Assembly (NCBI RefSeq): GCF_033958435.1
Contig: NC_134139.1
Location: forward strand, 204,707,501 to 204,771,500
Source of the DNA: Carettochelys insculpta
Taxonomy: Eukaryota; Chordata; Testudines; Carettochelyidae
Reading direction: 5' to 3'
Length of the DNA stretch: 64,000 bases
Shown: in pieces, positions 49,360 through 60,179 of the stretch
Numbering within the stretch: position 1 is the stretch's first letter
Layout: every line of letters starts with the position of its first letter
The notes under the pieces: model-generated
The model's database searches: none
What the model saw: the letters and a program-made list of their open reading frames with translations, nothing else
What the model was told of the DNA's origin: nothing
Program-made: the position numbers and the translations under genes

Positions 49360-49960
49360 TTTTTGTCTGAGATTCTCAAAGCCTTCTACAAAAGGGATAA
49401 GTGGCATTTTAAGGATGGGGAAATATAGGCACAGGGAGGTCATGACTTGCTTATGATCATATGGTGTATACTTGGCAAAGGAGGGAGCCCTGGTCTTCTG
49501 GTGTCCTAACATGATAATTTTAGAATTAATGACTATAACTATTATGGAGGCAGTGTAGTCTAGAGGACAGAGCACTGCCCTGGGACTCAGTAGACTGGGC
49601 TTGACTGACCTGCTGGATGACCCTGGGCAAATCCCTTCCCTGCTCTGTGCCTCGGTTTCCCCATAAGTAAAATGGAAATAATGAGAAGCAACCCCTTTCT
49701 AAAGACTTTGAGCTCAATAGTTGAAAAATGTTATGTAGGTAATTATCATCACTCCTGGATCTTCTCTCTGCCTTCTCCTCCTCCCCTTATTTTTGTTTAA
49801 TAGCTTTTCAGTGGCACTGTGTATCAGTGCACCTCAGACACAGTAACCAGATTAGTCTCCTGTGGTCCCTATGAAGCAAGAAAGTATCATCCCCATTTTA
49901 CCTGTGGAGAATTGAGACCTGGAGAAGTGACGTGACTTGCCCAAGATCTCTCTCCCATTC
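49360..49960. mobile_element. Three MIR/CORE-SINE relics in a row
   Basis: 49360-49520 is minus strand (GGATGGGGAAATATAGGCAC). 49549-49740 is plus and the clearest MIR here (GTAGTCTAGAGGACAGAGCA, then TGCCTCGGTTTCCCCATAAG). 49800-49960 is minus (CCCATTTTACCTGTGGAGAA). They fill the 1.5-kb intron between two homeodomain exons. Confidence 0.75.
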
Positions 49961-50243
49961 TTTTCCAGAGCTTTGAATTTAATTCTTCTCCTGGCTCTGA
50001 GTTCTGTGTCCAAATTGGAAGGTTTGCTCTATCACGATTTAGGACTGAGTCAGTGGCAGTTGCAAAGAAAGGCCCTGCATTTCATTTGTGAAGCGTTCTA
50101 ATGGAGTTTGACTCTCTAATGCACTGAGTTTCAAGGATTTACCACATGGCAAGGGTCAGCTGATCTAGTCTGCATCTGCCAAGTACTATCCATACCTGTT
50201 AAACCCTGGAAACAGCTGTGTGTTCTACTGTATATTTTCACAG

Positions 50244-50339
50244 GCAAAAAGTTATCAGATTTGGAGCGAGTTACCTCCCTTAAAGTGTACAACTGGTTTG
50301 CCAACAGAAGAAAGGAAATCAAGAGACGAGCCAATATCG
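50244..50339 (+). CDS. HMBOX1: HMBOX1 coding exon: homeodomain recognition helix
   Basis: A 96-bp exon with acceptor TTTTCACAG and donor GTAATG at 50340, phase 1 in and out. It encodes KKLSDLERVTSLKVYN followed by WFANRRKEIKRRANI. The WF-N-R signature of homeodomain helix 3 is intact (the W, F, N and R that contact DNA), followed by a basic KRR stretch that could act in nuclear import. The homeodomain is therefore split over three exons. The overlapping minus-strand open frame is a shadow. Confidence 0.97.
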
Positions 50340-51262
50340 GTAATGTATCAGAGAATATGCTTTAGACAGCCAGAAGGGCTTAACTAGATAGGTCAGCTCA
50401 AGGGAGATGGAGAGTATAAGACTGAATTCTATTAATGCAAATGATTAGACGCGCTAAATATTTTTAATGAAACAAAACATCAGTCATGTAGCACTTTAAT
50501 GACTAACAAAATGATAGACTAAAAAATGACTAACAAAATAATTTTTAATAGTAAATTAGGGCACTTTTTCAAGTAAATCTTGCACCCTCTTAACATTTCT
50601 AAAGTAGCATTGGGGACTTAGTTTAAAAATGTCAGTGCTCTGACAGGAAAAATTATTCAGTGATAAGATGTCACTAGAGGACATAATTTCTGTTTTAAGT
50701 CTGAATCTGATCAATATAGAAGGATTCATATTTCCCTAATACCAAATTCTTGACCCAGTCCCATAGGATATCCCAAATAAAACAAGACAAGGAGTAACAG
50801 CTGCTCCGGGGATAGGGAAAATTCAAAACGTACTAAGTTTAAAACCCAAAATGCAGTTCCCCTCTGAAAAGTGTCAGAGAGAAAGGGGAAGTGATTCCAA
50901 AAGAGGAGATCTGTGTTTGTCAGTTTCTTGCCTCAGTTAATCTAACTCAAATGCACTCGTTTTACAAGTCAAAATGGTGGTGTTTTTGCCTACTGCCCGA
51001 AGATTCTATTGAGATCTGAACCTCAGGGATCCTTTTCATCTCAAATACCAGCACCAGTACCCTAGATTCAACAGGCCAAATTCTTCCTTCAGTTACATGC
51101 ATTTTCACTGGGTTTGCAGAGCCATAACAGATTGGAAAATAGTAAATAATTCTGTTGACGAGGCATAAGTTGGAGTAGGATACAGCTCACAAACTTAACT
51201 GTGTTGATTCTGCAGACTAACACCTTACTATGAAGTAGAAATTGCTCTTAAGACTCACTAGG
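50340..51262. other. Intron, nothing but a small Chompy-like piece
   Basis: 50465-50515 repeats CATGTAGCACTTTAATGACT, a family piece. The rest is unassigned. Confidence 0.45.
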
Positions 51263-51678
51263 GCTGTGTCCACATGGGTACAAATCTTTGAAATACCCAT
51301 ATTTCAAAGATTACTAATGAGGCACTGACTTGAATATTCAGCACCTCATTAGCATTAGAACGCTTCCAGCTGCAGTGCTTCGAAAGCGCGTGGCTCGGTG
51401 CGGCTACACAGGGGTCCTTTTCGAAAGGACCCTGCACCTTTCAAAATCCCCTTATCCCCATCAGTGAGCAGGATAAGGGGATTTTGAAAGGTGCGAGCTC
51501 CTTTCGAAAAGGACCTGTGTAGCTGCGCCGAGCCGCGCACTTTCGAAAGCGGCACTTTCAAAGCGCCACAGCTGGAAGCAGCCTAATGCTAATGAGGTGC
51601 TGAATATTCAATTCAGCGCCTCATTAGTAATCTTTGAAATATGGGTATTTCGAAGATTTGTGCCCGTGTAGACGCAGC
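51263..51678. mobile_element. Foldback (palindromic) MITE, copy 3
   Basis: 416 bp, best preserved copy. Starts GCTGTGTCCACATGGGTAC and ends GTGCCCGTGTAGACGCAGC. CTAGG flanks both sides (51258-51262 and 51679-51683). The arms pair over almost the whole length: TGAATATTCAGCACCTCATT against AATGAGGTGCTGAATATTCA, and TCCCCTTATCC against GGATAAGGGGA at the centre. Confidence 0.85.
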
Positions 51679-51683
51679 CTAGG

Positions 51684-52904
51684 AGTGGCTCTGGTGAAGT
51701 GCCAAGTAAATGGGATAGAATCACACTTCGTATGATCTATGGTCAGATAATATTTATCTTCTTTGCTTATCTGCCTCAGCACTGGGAAAAGGTACCTTAC
51801 CAAGGATAATATCAAGCCAAAGCATAAAGACTGTTAATTGAAATCCATTTTATTTATAAGATAAATAAAGTCTAATCCTTCCCAAAAATCCTCATGGATG
51901 GAATTTGAGACAGTGAGAGAAACACTGTCCAATATGGAGGCTTTGGGTGTTCAAAAGCGCTAAAGGGAGTAGGAGCAAATTCCAACTGAAATAAAATGGA
52001 TTTCGGCTATTCAACCTTGTAAGGTGTGTGTTTTGTTTTTCTTTTTGTTTTCTTCCGTTTTTTGGTTTTGTTTTTATATACCCTTATCTTTTCAGGCTTC
52101 AAACTTACAACTGAATTTGCACAGATGATCTTTGAATCTCTGCAGAGCCCATTGGCTGCTATATTGCTTTAGAAATGCATCTGTAATAACAACTAGACAT
52201 CCTGTTGCAGCTCCACTTGCAAGCAGAAGCTGGACTGTCTGTCTAGAAAGTTCTAGCTGGAAACTTCTTGTATGGGCCCCATGCTGGCTGGGAAAGGAGC
52301 TCCGTTGGGGGCTGTCCCGGGCCTCACACTGGCTGAGGGAGAGGCTGGGGCTGGTATTGGGGGGCTGGGCCAGACCCCACACTGGCCGGGAAAGCGACTG
52401 GGGCTGGCATGGTGCGGGGGAAGGGGCAACATGGTAGAACCTCGCCCAGACAGACAGACGGACACAGCAAAAGTAACATATATGATGATTCAGAGAGGCT
52501 CTGCAAGATCGATTGATCTGTCTGTCCAAGTACTTACATGACCTTTACCAACGTAATATCTGAGGTCTTCTCTGTCATTATGGTAAGCTCTTTCGTATCC
52601 TGCATTCTATTATCAGCAACTCTCAAATAAATGGCATTTAACCATGAATAAATTTAGTTAAGTTTTCCATAAATACACTATAGTGAAATTAAATACAAAT
52701 AAATACAGCAAACACAGTATCTGTTTACAGTGAACAATACTACAGTTATTGGTAAATAAGTACTCTGCATACATTTTTCATTTATTTTTTAATATCTAAT
52801 CTTGTTTTTCATTAGTGTTTTGCGTTGCTCGGGATGCCTCTCTATTATCCAGAATATTTGAATATCAGGCAACCTCCTGGTCCCAGGGCTGCCGGATGTG
52901 AAAG
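51684..52904. other. Intron, nothing recognised
   Basis: 52200-52450 is GC-rich and gives overlapping chance frames on both strands. No repeat family named. Confidence 0.35.
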
Positions 52905-53010
52905 AGTTTACTGTGATAGACTTTATCCTCACAGCATCCCTGTGAAGCTGGGAAATCTACTGAAAGCGTAGAGTAGATTAAATAACTTGCCCAATGTCAC
53001 TCTGGAAACC
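52905..53010 (-). mobile_element. MIR/CORE-SINE relic
   Basis: CACAGCATCCCTGTGAAGCT and AATAACTTGCCCAATGTCAC read as reverse MIR core. Confidence 0.65.
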
Positions 53011-53017
53011 AAGTTTC

Positions 53018-53180
53018 AGAGAGGTAGCCAAGTTATTCGATCTTCAAAAACAACAAGAATTCTTGTGGCGCCTTATAGACTAACAGATGCTTTGGAGCAC
53101 AAGCTTTTGTGCCCACAAAAGCTTGTGCTCCAAAGCATCTGTTGGTCTATAAGGCGCCACAAGAATTCTTGTTACTCTTG
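53018..53180. mobile_element. Chompy-like MITE forming a near-perfect hairpin
   Basis: Arms 53052-53111 and 53114-53173 are complementary at 59 of 60 bases with only two bases (CC) between. A single outer phrase GAGAGGTAGCCAAGTTATTC precedes the left arm. It lies in the HMBOX1 intron, about 590 bp before the exon at 53772. Confidence 0.88.
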
Positions 53181-53771
53181 AAGCCTGTGGCTCACCTGGG
53201 AATTGTCTCCTGTGTCCCAGTCCAGTGCCCTCTCCACCTTTATTCTTTCCTGTATGGCCACCAACACAGATCCAGTTGGAAGATATTGGAGCCTCATGTA
53301 TCATCCATAATGCATGTGTGAGGTACTGTCATTTATTGGCCCGAGTTCTAGTACTGGTACAGACAGGCTTTGGCACTTCACACTTAAGAAGGAGCTCCAT
53401 GCAGCTCAAAACTTTGTCTCTCTCACCAACAGATGTTAATCCAGTACAAGATATTATCTCTCCCACCTTGTCTCTCTCACCTCCTGAGATAGACATGCCT
53501 ACAGGAACACTGCATGCACAGGGAAGAGTCAGTCCATTATAGAGTAGGGGAGGAAGAAGGAAGGCTTGACAGTTAGAAATAAAGAACGGAAACAATTTTG
53601 TGGGACAACAGATGTGAACATTTCATACCCACCCCAGGTTGTGGAGCACTGAGAGGAGGAGGTCACAAAGTGACCTTGTTAATCCACTTCAGTCAAATGC
53701 CTAAAATATTGCTTGTCTTTAATTATGGCAGTGCATCAGATAATTTAGGGATTCATTTGCTTTTTTCGAAG
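53181..53771. other. Intron end, nothing recognised
   Basis: Plain intron ending in TTGCTTTTTTCG before the tandem acceptor. 53400-53500 has CTCTCTCACC repeated three times. Confidence 0.4.
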
Positions 53772-53866
53772 AAGCAGCAATCCTGGAGAGCCATGGCATA
53801 GATGTACAGAGTCCAGGAGGCCATTCCAATAGCGATGATGTTGATGGGAATGACTATTCAGAGCAG
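53772..53866 (+). CDS. HMBOX1: HMBOX1 coding exon: acidic/serine region after the homeodomain
   Basis: A 95-bp exon, phase 1 in and 0 out, with donor GTAAGA at 53867. It reads (E)AAILESHGIDVQSPGG then HSNSDDVDGNDYSEQ, the acidic, Ser/Asp-rich segment after the homeodomain in HMBOX1. The start is not unique: AGs end at 53771, 53774 and 53777 in a tandem AAGAAGCAG, so 53772, 53775 or 53778 are all possible and in frame. I chose 53772 because it gives the remembered human residues I-E-A-A-I across the junction. Confidence 0.93.
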
Positions 53867-54844
53867 GTAAGAACCTGAGCTGAGCTACATGGGAGGCCCC
53901 ACAGGTGACGCATCAGTGTCATGGGGGCTTATAACTCTCATGAGTCAGACTTCCTTCTTTTTTTTTTTTCTTTCATGTAATTGTAATGGGGAAAGTGGAA
54001 GAGCACAGCTCCCCTATTGCATGTGTGAGAAACCGGTATTCACCCACATGGATTTATTGTCATACAACAGGACACTTGGCAAGTACGCAATGGGGAGGAG
54101 GAGGGAAGATGTTCAGAGGGAGGCAGAGAAGCAGAGAAGGTAGAAGAAGACAGGAGGATCTGCTCCAAACAAGCAAGTTACACCTTTCACACAACACACT
54201 ATGTTTGAAAAATGTTAGGACAGTGTTAACTCAAGCTATGCATCATGCATAATTCACGCTCTCCTTATCCCTCGCACTGGCACAGAGGTTTACCTTCAAG
54301 AAAGGATGTACAGGTCTTTAACCATGTCTGCAGAGTGTTGGGCATGAACATGCTTCCCTGTGACATAAAACACCTATGTTCTTATCCCACCTCCCTTCCC
54401 CATCTTCCCATGCAGTGTCAGTCGTGACTAAAGTTCATTCTGGATGAATTCATTTGACATCATTGGGCTTGCTGCACAGTTTACGTAGGTGGTTCTAATT
54501 CCCTCGCTCCTTATGTTCATGCTGCTCCACTCAGGTATATGGATTCTGTTGGGATTTTAATAGGCCCTTCCAGGAAAGAAGTAGGAGACGGTATCTCCAT
54601 GTGGTTACTGGGAACCCAGTATCCTGCAGTAACTACCCCAGTAAGCTCAACCCAAGTCCAGAGGACAATGATTAGGTGAGAGGTGCTGGTATGCCTGCTC
54701 TGTTTCCACCATCCTTGGAGCTGCTGCTACCTCTTTGATAGTGGATGAAGGTCCTTTCATTGACCATCCCTGGGAGTAGTTGACAGAGTTTTGCTCTATA
54801 TGGCTGTGCAAGGTGAGAATCTCCTGAATAATTTGTATTATATA
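53867..54844. other. Intron, nothing recognised
   Basis: No named repeat or exon. Confidence 0.35.
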
Positions 54845-55081
54845 CAGTAGGGTCTCAGGATTCACAAACTTAATATTCGCGAATTGAACTATATACGAGC
54901 AGCTGAGCGGCCACTTCCCTTGGGGCTCCAGGGCATGGAGCGCCAGCAGCCGCCGCTTCCTCTGGGGCCCCAGGCAGGAGTGCCAGCAGCCACCGCTTCC
55001 CCAGATCACCTGTATTCACGAAAAATCAACATTCGCAAGGATTCCGAACACAGAACCCTCGTAAATGTTGAGACCCTCCTG
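54845..55081. mobile_element. Pogo/Tigger-like MITE with TA duplication
   Basis: 237 bp between TA at 54843-54844 and TA at 55082-55083. Ends CAGTAGGGTCTCAGGATTC and TGTTGAGACCCTCCTG are inverted. 'attcgcgaa' and 'attcacgaaa' words mark both subterminal parts. Its GC-rich core has CAGCAGCCGCCGCTTCC and a near repeat of it. Confidence 0.85.
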
Positions 55082-55799
55082 TATTTTGAAATTGCAGGCA
55101 AGCACATATAATTTAATGCCTCAGAGGAATTGATGGCTTAGCAGATGCATTGTTTAGAATTCTAAATCATTTTTCTTTCTGTATTTTTGTACTATCCATC
55201 ATATTTTTGGTAAGAGAAATAATTTGCTTACTTGCATTTAAATTCTCTGTTTGGAGTCCTTGGACATCGCAGTTCTCTGTGATCCAGCCCGGACTCCAGT
55301 GTATGGATAATATAAGCATCCAAAGTTGACTGGGTCACTGTGGCAAGCTACCCTGATGACCATTTAACACTTATTCAGCTATTAATACCACAAAGCTGTA
55401 TTTCAGAGTGGTATTCAGGCACCAGAAAACTTTAAAACAAAAAGTTTATTTAACTACTGTTACATTAACTTTGTCATTTATTTTAACTTCAGAGAGATTT
55501 TTGTTTAAATGTTTTCTTGGCATCATCTAGTTCACAAATGATTTCTGGGGTCAGGTGTTCTAAAGCATGTCCATAAGTTCTGATATGCTTGTGGAGTTTG
55601 AACATTTGGCCCAAGATTTATGGCAAATTAAGCGATTCTGTTAAACAACCTCAGCACTTTACTGTAAACTGGCATTTCCGTCGCCCCCAGCAATCACCAC
55701 CTGCCATCTTGATTTAGAAATGATGTTGCAAATTCATCATTATGGGTTTGATTTAATAATGACAAAATGACATTTTGTTCTCTAAAATGCTATAAAATA
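55082..55799. other. Intron, nothing recognised
   Basis: AT-rich, no identifiable feature. Confidence 0.35.
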
Positions 55800-56045
55800 T
55801 TAACTAATTCTCACAAGACCTCTGTAAGGTAAGTAAGGATTTTTACCTCTAGTTCAGAGAGAGGGAAGCTGAACTTTGGTTTGCCCAGGGTCCCAGGAGC
55901 TGGTTTTTAGATTTGAAATTAGAACGTGGATGTTCCTGACTGGATTTAGTGTGCCAGTGCTGGGTGAGATTAATGGTCAGTGATGTACAGGAGATCAGAA
56001 TAGATGCTATGGTGGTCCCTTCTGGCCTTAAACTCTATGACTAAT
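55800..56045. mobile_element. MIR relic followed by an L3/CR1 tail
   Basis: 55800-55925 reads as minus-strand MIR (CTGTAAGGTAAGTAAGGATT, 'tttgcccagggtcccaggagct'). 55960-56040 is a + strand L3 tail (ATGGTGGTCCCTTCTGGCCT). Confidence 0.6.
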
Positions 56046-57046
56046 TCGTTTTAAGCAGTGACTGGTTGATATGGCACTCTGTCCCCCTCTAGTGGTGTGT
56101 TGGCCAGTTGGCGCTTGATGAGCCTTGGCTGTCTGAGAAGTCTCTTTTCTCTCAGGCAATAGAGGCTCCATGCATTAAGATCCTCAGGTCCCAGGGTTGA
56201 TCCCTCATTGAAACAAGCCACGAAAGGATGCCAGCATTACACCTGTATTCAGATCCTGTCCCCAAATGTAGGGTCAGAAAACTGCACACTGTTATGTGTA
56301 TGCGGAATGAAGTCGTCCTCATTCATAGATCTGAAAATTTTTCTCAGCACTGAAATGTTTTCAGTTCAGCTCTGTAGCAATGAATTTTCCCCACATTTTT
56401 TTTACTTTGTGGCAGCCCTGCATCCTGCACAATTTCACTGAACTCCTGCTTAAATTAAGAGGCTTCTGTCTAATGTTTAGAAAAAAAACCTGATAGGTAA
56501 AGATGGTGACCGCTCCAGATCTGTTTGAGGCTGCAGTGCAGGCAGGAGGATAACCCACAGTTTTTCACCATTTCATCGAATAAGGCGTGGTGTATAGTAG
56601 GACAGCGTGTTGGATAGTGTGATCTGCTCTGAGGTCATGTCACTACCTCTTTTAATCTGTCTGGGACATTTTCAGCAGCTGGATTAGAGCTGAATGGTGC
56701 ATAGGTGTATCCCTGTATAAAATAGAACATATGTATATCTGTGTCAATTCTACTTTACACTCTTACCTTATCATTGAATATATTCCTCACTGTGATTACG
56801 TAGAGCCAGCTTTTGTCAATTGAAAACACGTGAATTTCCACACCCTGCCCATTTCCGATGAACCTGTTTTCCCAGTCAATGACATTTCCTTAAACTGAGT
56901 CCATGTTGTTTTTTCACCCGCTACCCACTTAGCAAAAGTGAGATTTACAGCCCTTGGTCCGTTGCTTACTTTAAAAACTTTCACTCACGCTGAATGCTAA
57001 TTAATTAATTAACAGCACTTCATCTTTTTCCTTTCTACATACACAG
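56046..57046. other. Last intron before the stop exon, nothing recognised
   Basis: No named repeat. A repeated TTAATTAA stretch is at 57000-57012 close to the acceptor. Confidence 0.35.
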
Positions 57047-57184
57047 GATGACAGCACTAGCCATAGTGACCACCAAGATCCCATTTCATTAGCCGTGGAA
57101 ATGGCAGCAGTAAACCACACCATCTTGGCTTTGGCCCGGCAAGGAACCAACGAAATCAAGACAGAGGCCATAGACGACGACTGA
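57047..57184 (+). CDS. HMBOX1: HMBOX1 last coding exon and stop codon
   Basis: 138 bp of coding sequence from acceptor ACACAG to the TGA at 57182-57184. It enters in phase 0 and reads DDSTSHSDHQDPISLAVEM, then AAVNHTILALARQGTNEI and KTEAIDDD. The hydrophobic helix-like stretch and the acidic DDD end match human HMBOX1, where I recall QGANEIKTEALDDD, so only two substitutions are seen. This exon continues into the 3'UTR without a break. Confidence 0.96.
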   Translation, partial: DDSTSHSDHQDPISLAVEMAAVNHTILALARQGTNEIKTEAIDDD

Positions 57185-59700
57185 TACAAAGAAGGGGGAG
57201 GGTCAAGCCAAGAAATAACTTAGTTTTAGATGTAGCACCTTAGCAGACTTTCCTCAGTCCTTAATATGTGTTCTTCTTACAGTATAACTTTGCAGTTTCT
57301 TGTACGTCAGTTAGCTGTTAGGGTCTTGTTCTGTGAAGATGGCATGGTGCCCTCAGCCTTTGCATATACTCTCTCAGTATTAATTCCCAGTAAGTAACCA
57401 ATCAGTCAACCAGCCAACCTCCCTCTCCCAGCCCCAGTGGCTCGAAAATCCTGCTGCTCTGTCTTAGCATTCTAAGAAAGTGCTTCCAGGTATTTTTAGA
57501 GAGCCCTCAGTTACAAGCCTTAGGCTCCCTTTAAAATCGTGGATACCTGTAGACGTTACGTAAAACTAGTCTATATGTTCTTCCTTCTCCGAGACTGAAA
57601 GCATGGAGGCTGAGGCAGGGGCACAGGGTCGATGGACGTCATATTGGGAGTACGAGCAGAGAGCAAAAAGAACACTAGAACCCCCCCCACTTCAGCATGG
57701 GAATAAATGATTTCCAGCTGCAATAAGCCGTGCCTCACTGGTCACACAGTGACTTGAGAGACTTCTTTTGGGTACTGCACTGAGAATGTCCATGGGAAAC
57801 ATAGTCACACGTTTCGGTTGATGCTCACATATTCAACACAGACCTCTCCTCTCCTCTCACAAGCTGCATGGCTTAGTGGATTAAAATACTGCCTTCCGCC
57901 TCTGGGACCATGCTAGAAGCCCAGCCTGGGATCTCATGACAGATGAGCTGAAGGTCTAATGGACGGCAGTCCACTTCTCAAAACCACTATTCATTATTTG
58001 GCACATCTAGCAGTGCCTGCTCTGAAGAGGTCTAGACTCTGATCGATCTATCATAGAAGTCGCGTTACCTTTTGTTCTTCCACTCCCCTTTCTCCCCCAG
58101 CCCCTCTCAAAAGCAATGTTTTCAAAGAAAGGATGATGATGATAAATGGGTGAGTTTGTACCAGTCTGTGTAACTGCTGCCTGCAATCCCAACAGGCCGG
58201 AAGGGTTATTGGAGGACTCTGGTATCTAGTTTCTGCTAGTCATCAACGTGGCACAAATATTCACCCAAATATGAACACTTCTGAAAAGGCAGGAAGATCT
58301 CCTCCTTGAGAAATGGGGTGTACCGTTTTTGTGTTCTTTCCTCTGTCCTTGTTAAGGTGTGAGAAAGCTCTACCGCTACAGACAATTTAATTAATAATTG
58401 GAAGCCATATTGATAATGGATGTGGTAATATTTGTAAAGCAAACCTACCTTAAGTAGCGGAAACTAACAGAATTGTTTTTCCTTGATCATATGTAGCACT
58501 TTTGTTACTTTTTTCTTAAAGATATTTATATTTGATAAATCTTTTTTTTATCATTTGAGAATTCAGAATACCAAACGACAAACTTGCATTACAGAGTCGC
58601 CCTGCGATCACCTTGTCATCTAGTATCTAAATGATGAACTGTGTTTGCATCTAAGAAAATTACATCTGCTGGCATTGTGTGCAAGCGATCTCCTGGCATC
58701 CTGATAAAGTGATATGTCGCTGTCGGTAAGAGGAAACTGGTCAATGGAAGCAGCAGAGGATGCGTTAGAGACGGGCAAGGCTGCATTATATCTTTGAAAA
58801 AATGGATACGTTTACACAGCATTTCCACTTCATTCCACTTTATCCTCCCTGCTGTACGTAAATAGTCTGAGAAGGAAGGGGTCTTAGTTTTGGACCATGG
58901 CTTTCTTTTGTTATTTGTTCATTTTTAAAGGTAAAGGAAGTTACTGTGAGTTGTTTCATTTTTATCCCATCTGTTCCCCTCCTCACCGAGCTTTGCAAGA
59001 GGTTTGCAACTTGAAACCATCAGATATAATTGCAAGCACTTAGAAAAAGAAAGGGGGAAAAAAGAGGAAATTGTGGCACATCAGCAGGTTTGTAGCTAGA
59101 CTGAAACCCCCTTACGGTATAGACTAACTAGATCATCTTTATGTCTGCTAATATTGTGAAAGCTTGGGTGGGTGTTGGGGAGAGTCTGTGCTTACAGAGG
59201 GCACAGAGTAGTCATTCTTTGTCCCTGTGACTTCCAAATTATATATAGGCAGGGCTTGGCCCCGTCATTCATTTATGGATTTCATTGGAAAATTTGTGTG
59301 CTTTCCTTAGCTGTAGATCACAGAAGTAGAAGAGAGCTGTCTTTTTCTGTTTTATTGAATTTCTTGAGTAGGCATATTCATGAATGGCACCAGGGCTTAC
59401 TAGGAAAGAACAAAATTGGTTCAGCCACCATTGCAGTGTTCTTTCTTGGTGGGTGTGAGAACCTTTCGCTGGTAGCGAGCAAAGAGGTGGGAGGATGTTT
59501 TTCTGCCGCAGGATGATCCAGCAAACTGTAGCTCCAGTGGAATTTTACCTACTTATTTATACTACAGTCACACACAGAGCTGACAAGAAACCACCACGAT
59601 TTATTGCAAGGAGATTTTAATAATCAATGGCCCTTTATGGTGGTGTTTCTGGCCGGGTTTGTCCTAGCTGTTCCAATTTAAAGGAATCAAATCAAACTGA
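57185..59700 (+). other. HMBOX1: Probable HMBOX1 3' untranslated region (end not fixed)
   Basis: About 2.5 kb after the stop shows no transposon family that I recognise, unlike almost every other stretch of this size here. It has AT-rich tracts and one canonical AATAAA at 57702-57707, only 520 bp past the stop. Lack of repeats and T-rich composition suit a UTR, but the true cleavage site cannot be set by eye. From memory, the human neighbour on this side is KIF13B in convergent orientation; part of its 3'UTR could lie here on the minus strand, but no KIF13B coding sequence was seen. Confidence 0.5.
57702..57707 (+). other. HMBOX1: Candidate polyadenylation signal AATAAA
   Basis: This is the first canonical hexamer after the HMBOX1 stop on the coding strand, followed by mixed T-rich sequence. 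It could support a short 3'UTR of about 550 bases. Whether it is used is unknown. Confidence 0.35.
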
Positions 59701-60179
59701 TGGAGAGCTGCACTTTCAAAAAAAATATTGCTTACCTTTTTACCTTAAAAAAAGTCATTGTTGGGAACTAACACCTATTTAGAGAATTAAGGAAAAATAA
59801 CACCAATACAGTAAAGGTCACATCCTGATCTCTGCTGCACTGGTAGTCCTCTAAAAATAATGGATTTACATAAGCGTAGATGAGAGAATCTGGCCTTCAC
59901 TCTGTCTAACACAGTCCCATAGATTCTGTGTCTCATAACACATCATATGGAATAAGCTAATGAACAGCTTGTGTATAGTTAGAGATCTGTGGGTTTTCCA
60001 GCCTAAACTGCAGCTTGCTGGTGAGCAGCAGTCTTCCCTCCAGTAGAGGAATATCAGAGCTGGATTTATAGGTAAGAAATTACTTAGGCTAACCAGTTGC
60101 TACCTCCTTCTGTTTCTCTCCCTTCATCTGCATTCCGTTTGGTCCCTCTACAGCTCACAGAAGATATGAGCAAGGAATA
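59701..60179. other. Probable intergenic DNA or distal UTR, nothing recognised
   Basis: AT-rich, no named repeat or ORF of note. Confidence 0.3.

Larger units (their letters stand above)
7079..57184 (+). other. HMBOX1: HMBOX1 transcription unit, 3' part (six coding exons, five introns)
   Basis: HMBOX1 (HOT1) is a nuclear homeobox protein of about 420 residues; the family is known as a transcriptional repressor and as a direct binder of double-stranded telomeric repeats. Six exons joined at GT-AG sites encode about 225 residues, matching roughly the last 54 percent of the human protein as I remember it. All junction phases agree (1-1, 1-2, 2-1, 1-1, 1-0, 0-stop), so the locus looks intact and functional. 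Differences from remembered human sequence are few and conservative, such as V for I and E for D in the linker, and T for A and I for L near the C-terminus. The exons for the N-terminus and the start codon are upstream of the window. No promoter is visible here. Confidence 0.97.

Noticed and set aside
52132..52541. Four overlapping frames of 60-145 codons
   Set aside because: GC-rich low-complexity stretch gives open frames on both strands; no homology recognised and no splice context.
59172..59516. 114-codon frame downstream of HMBOX1
   Set aside because: No domain or splice context; best explained as chance in UTR or intergenic DNA.
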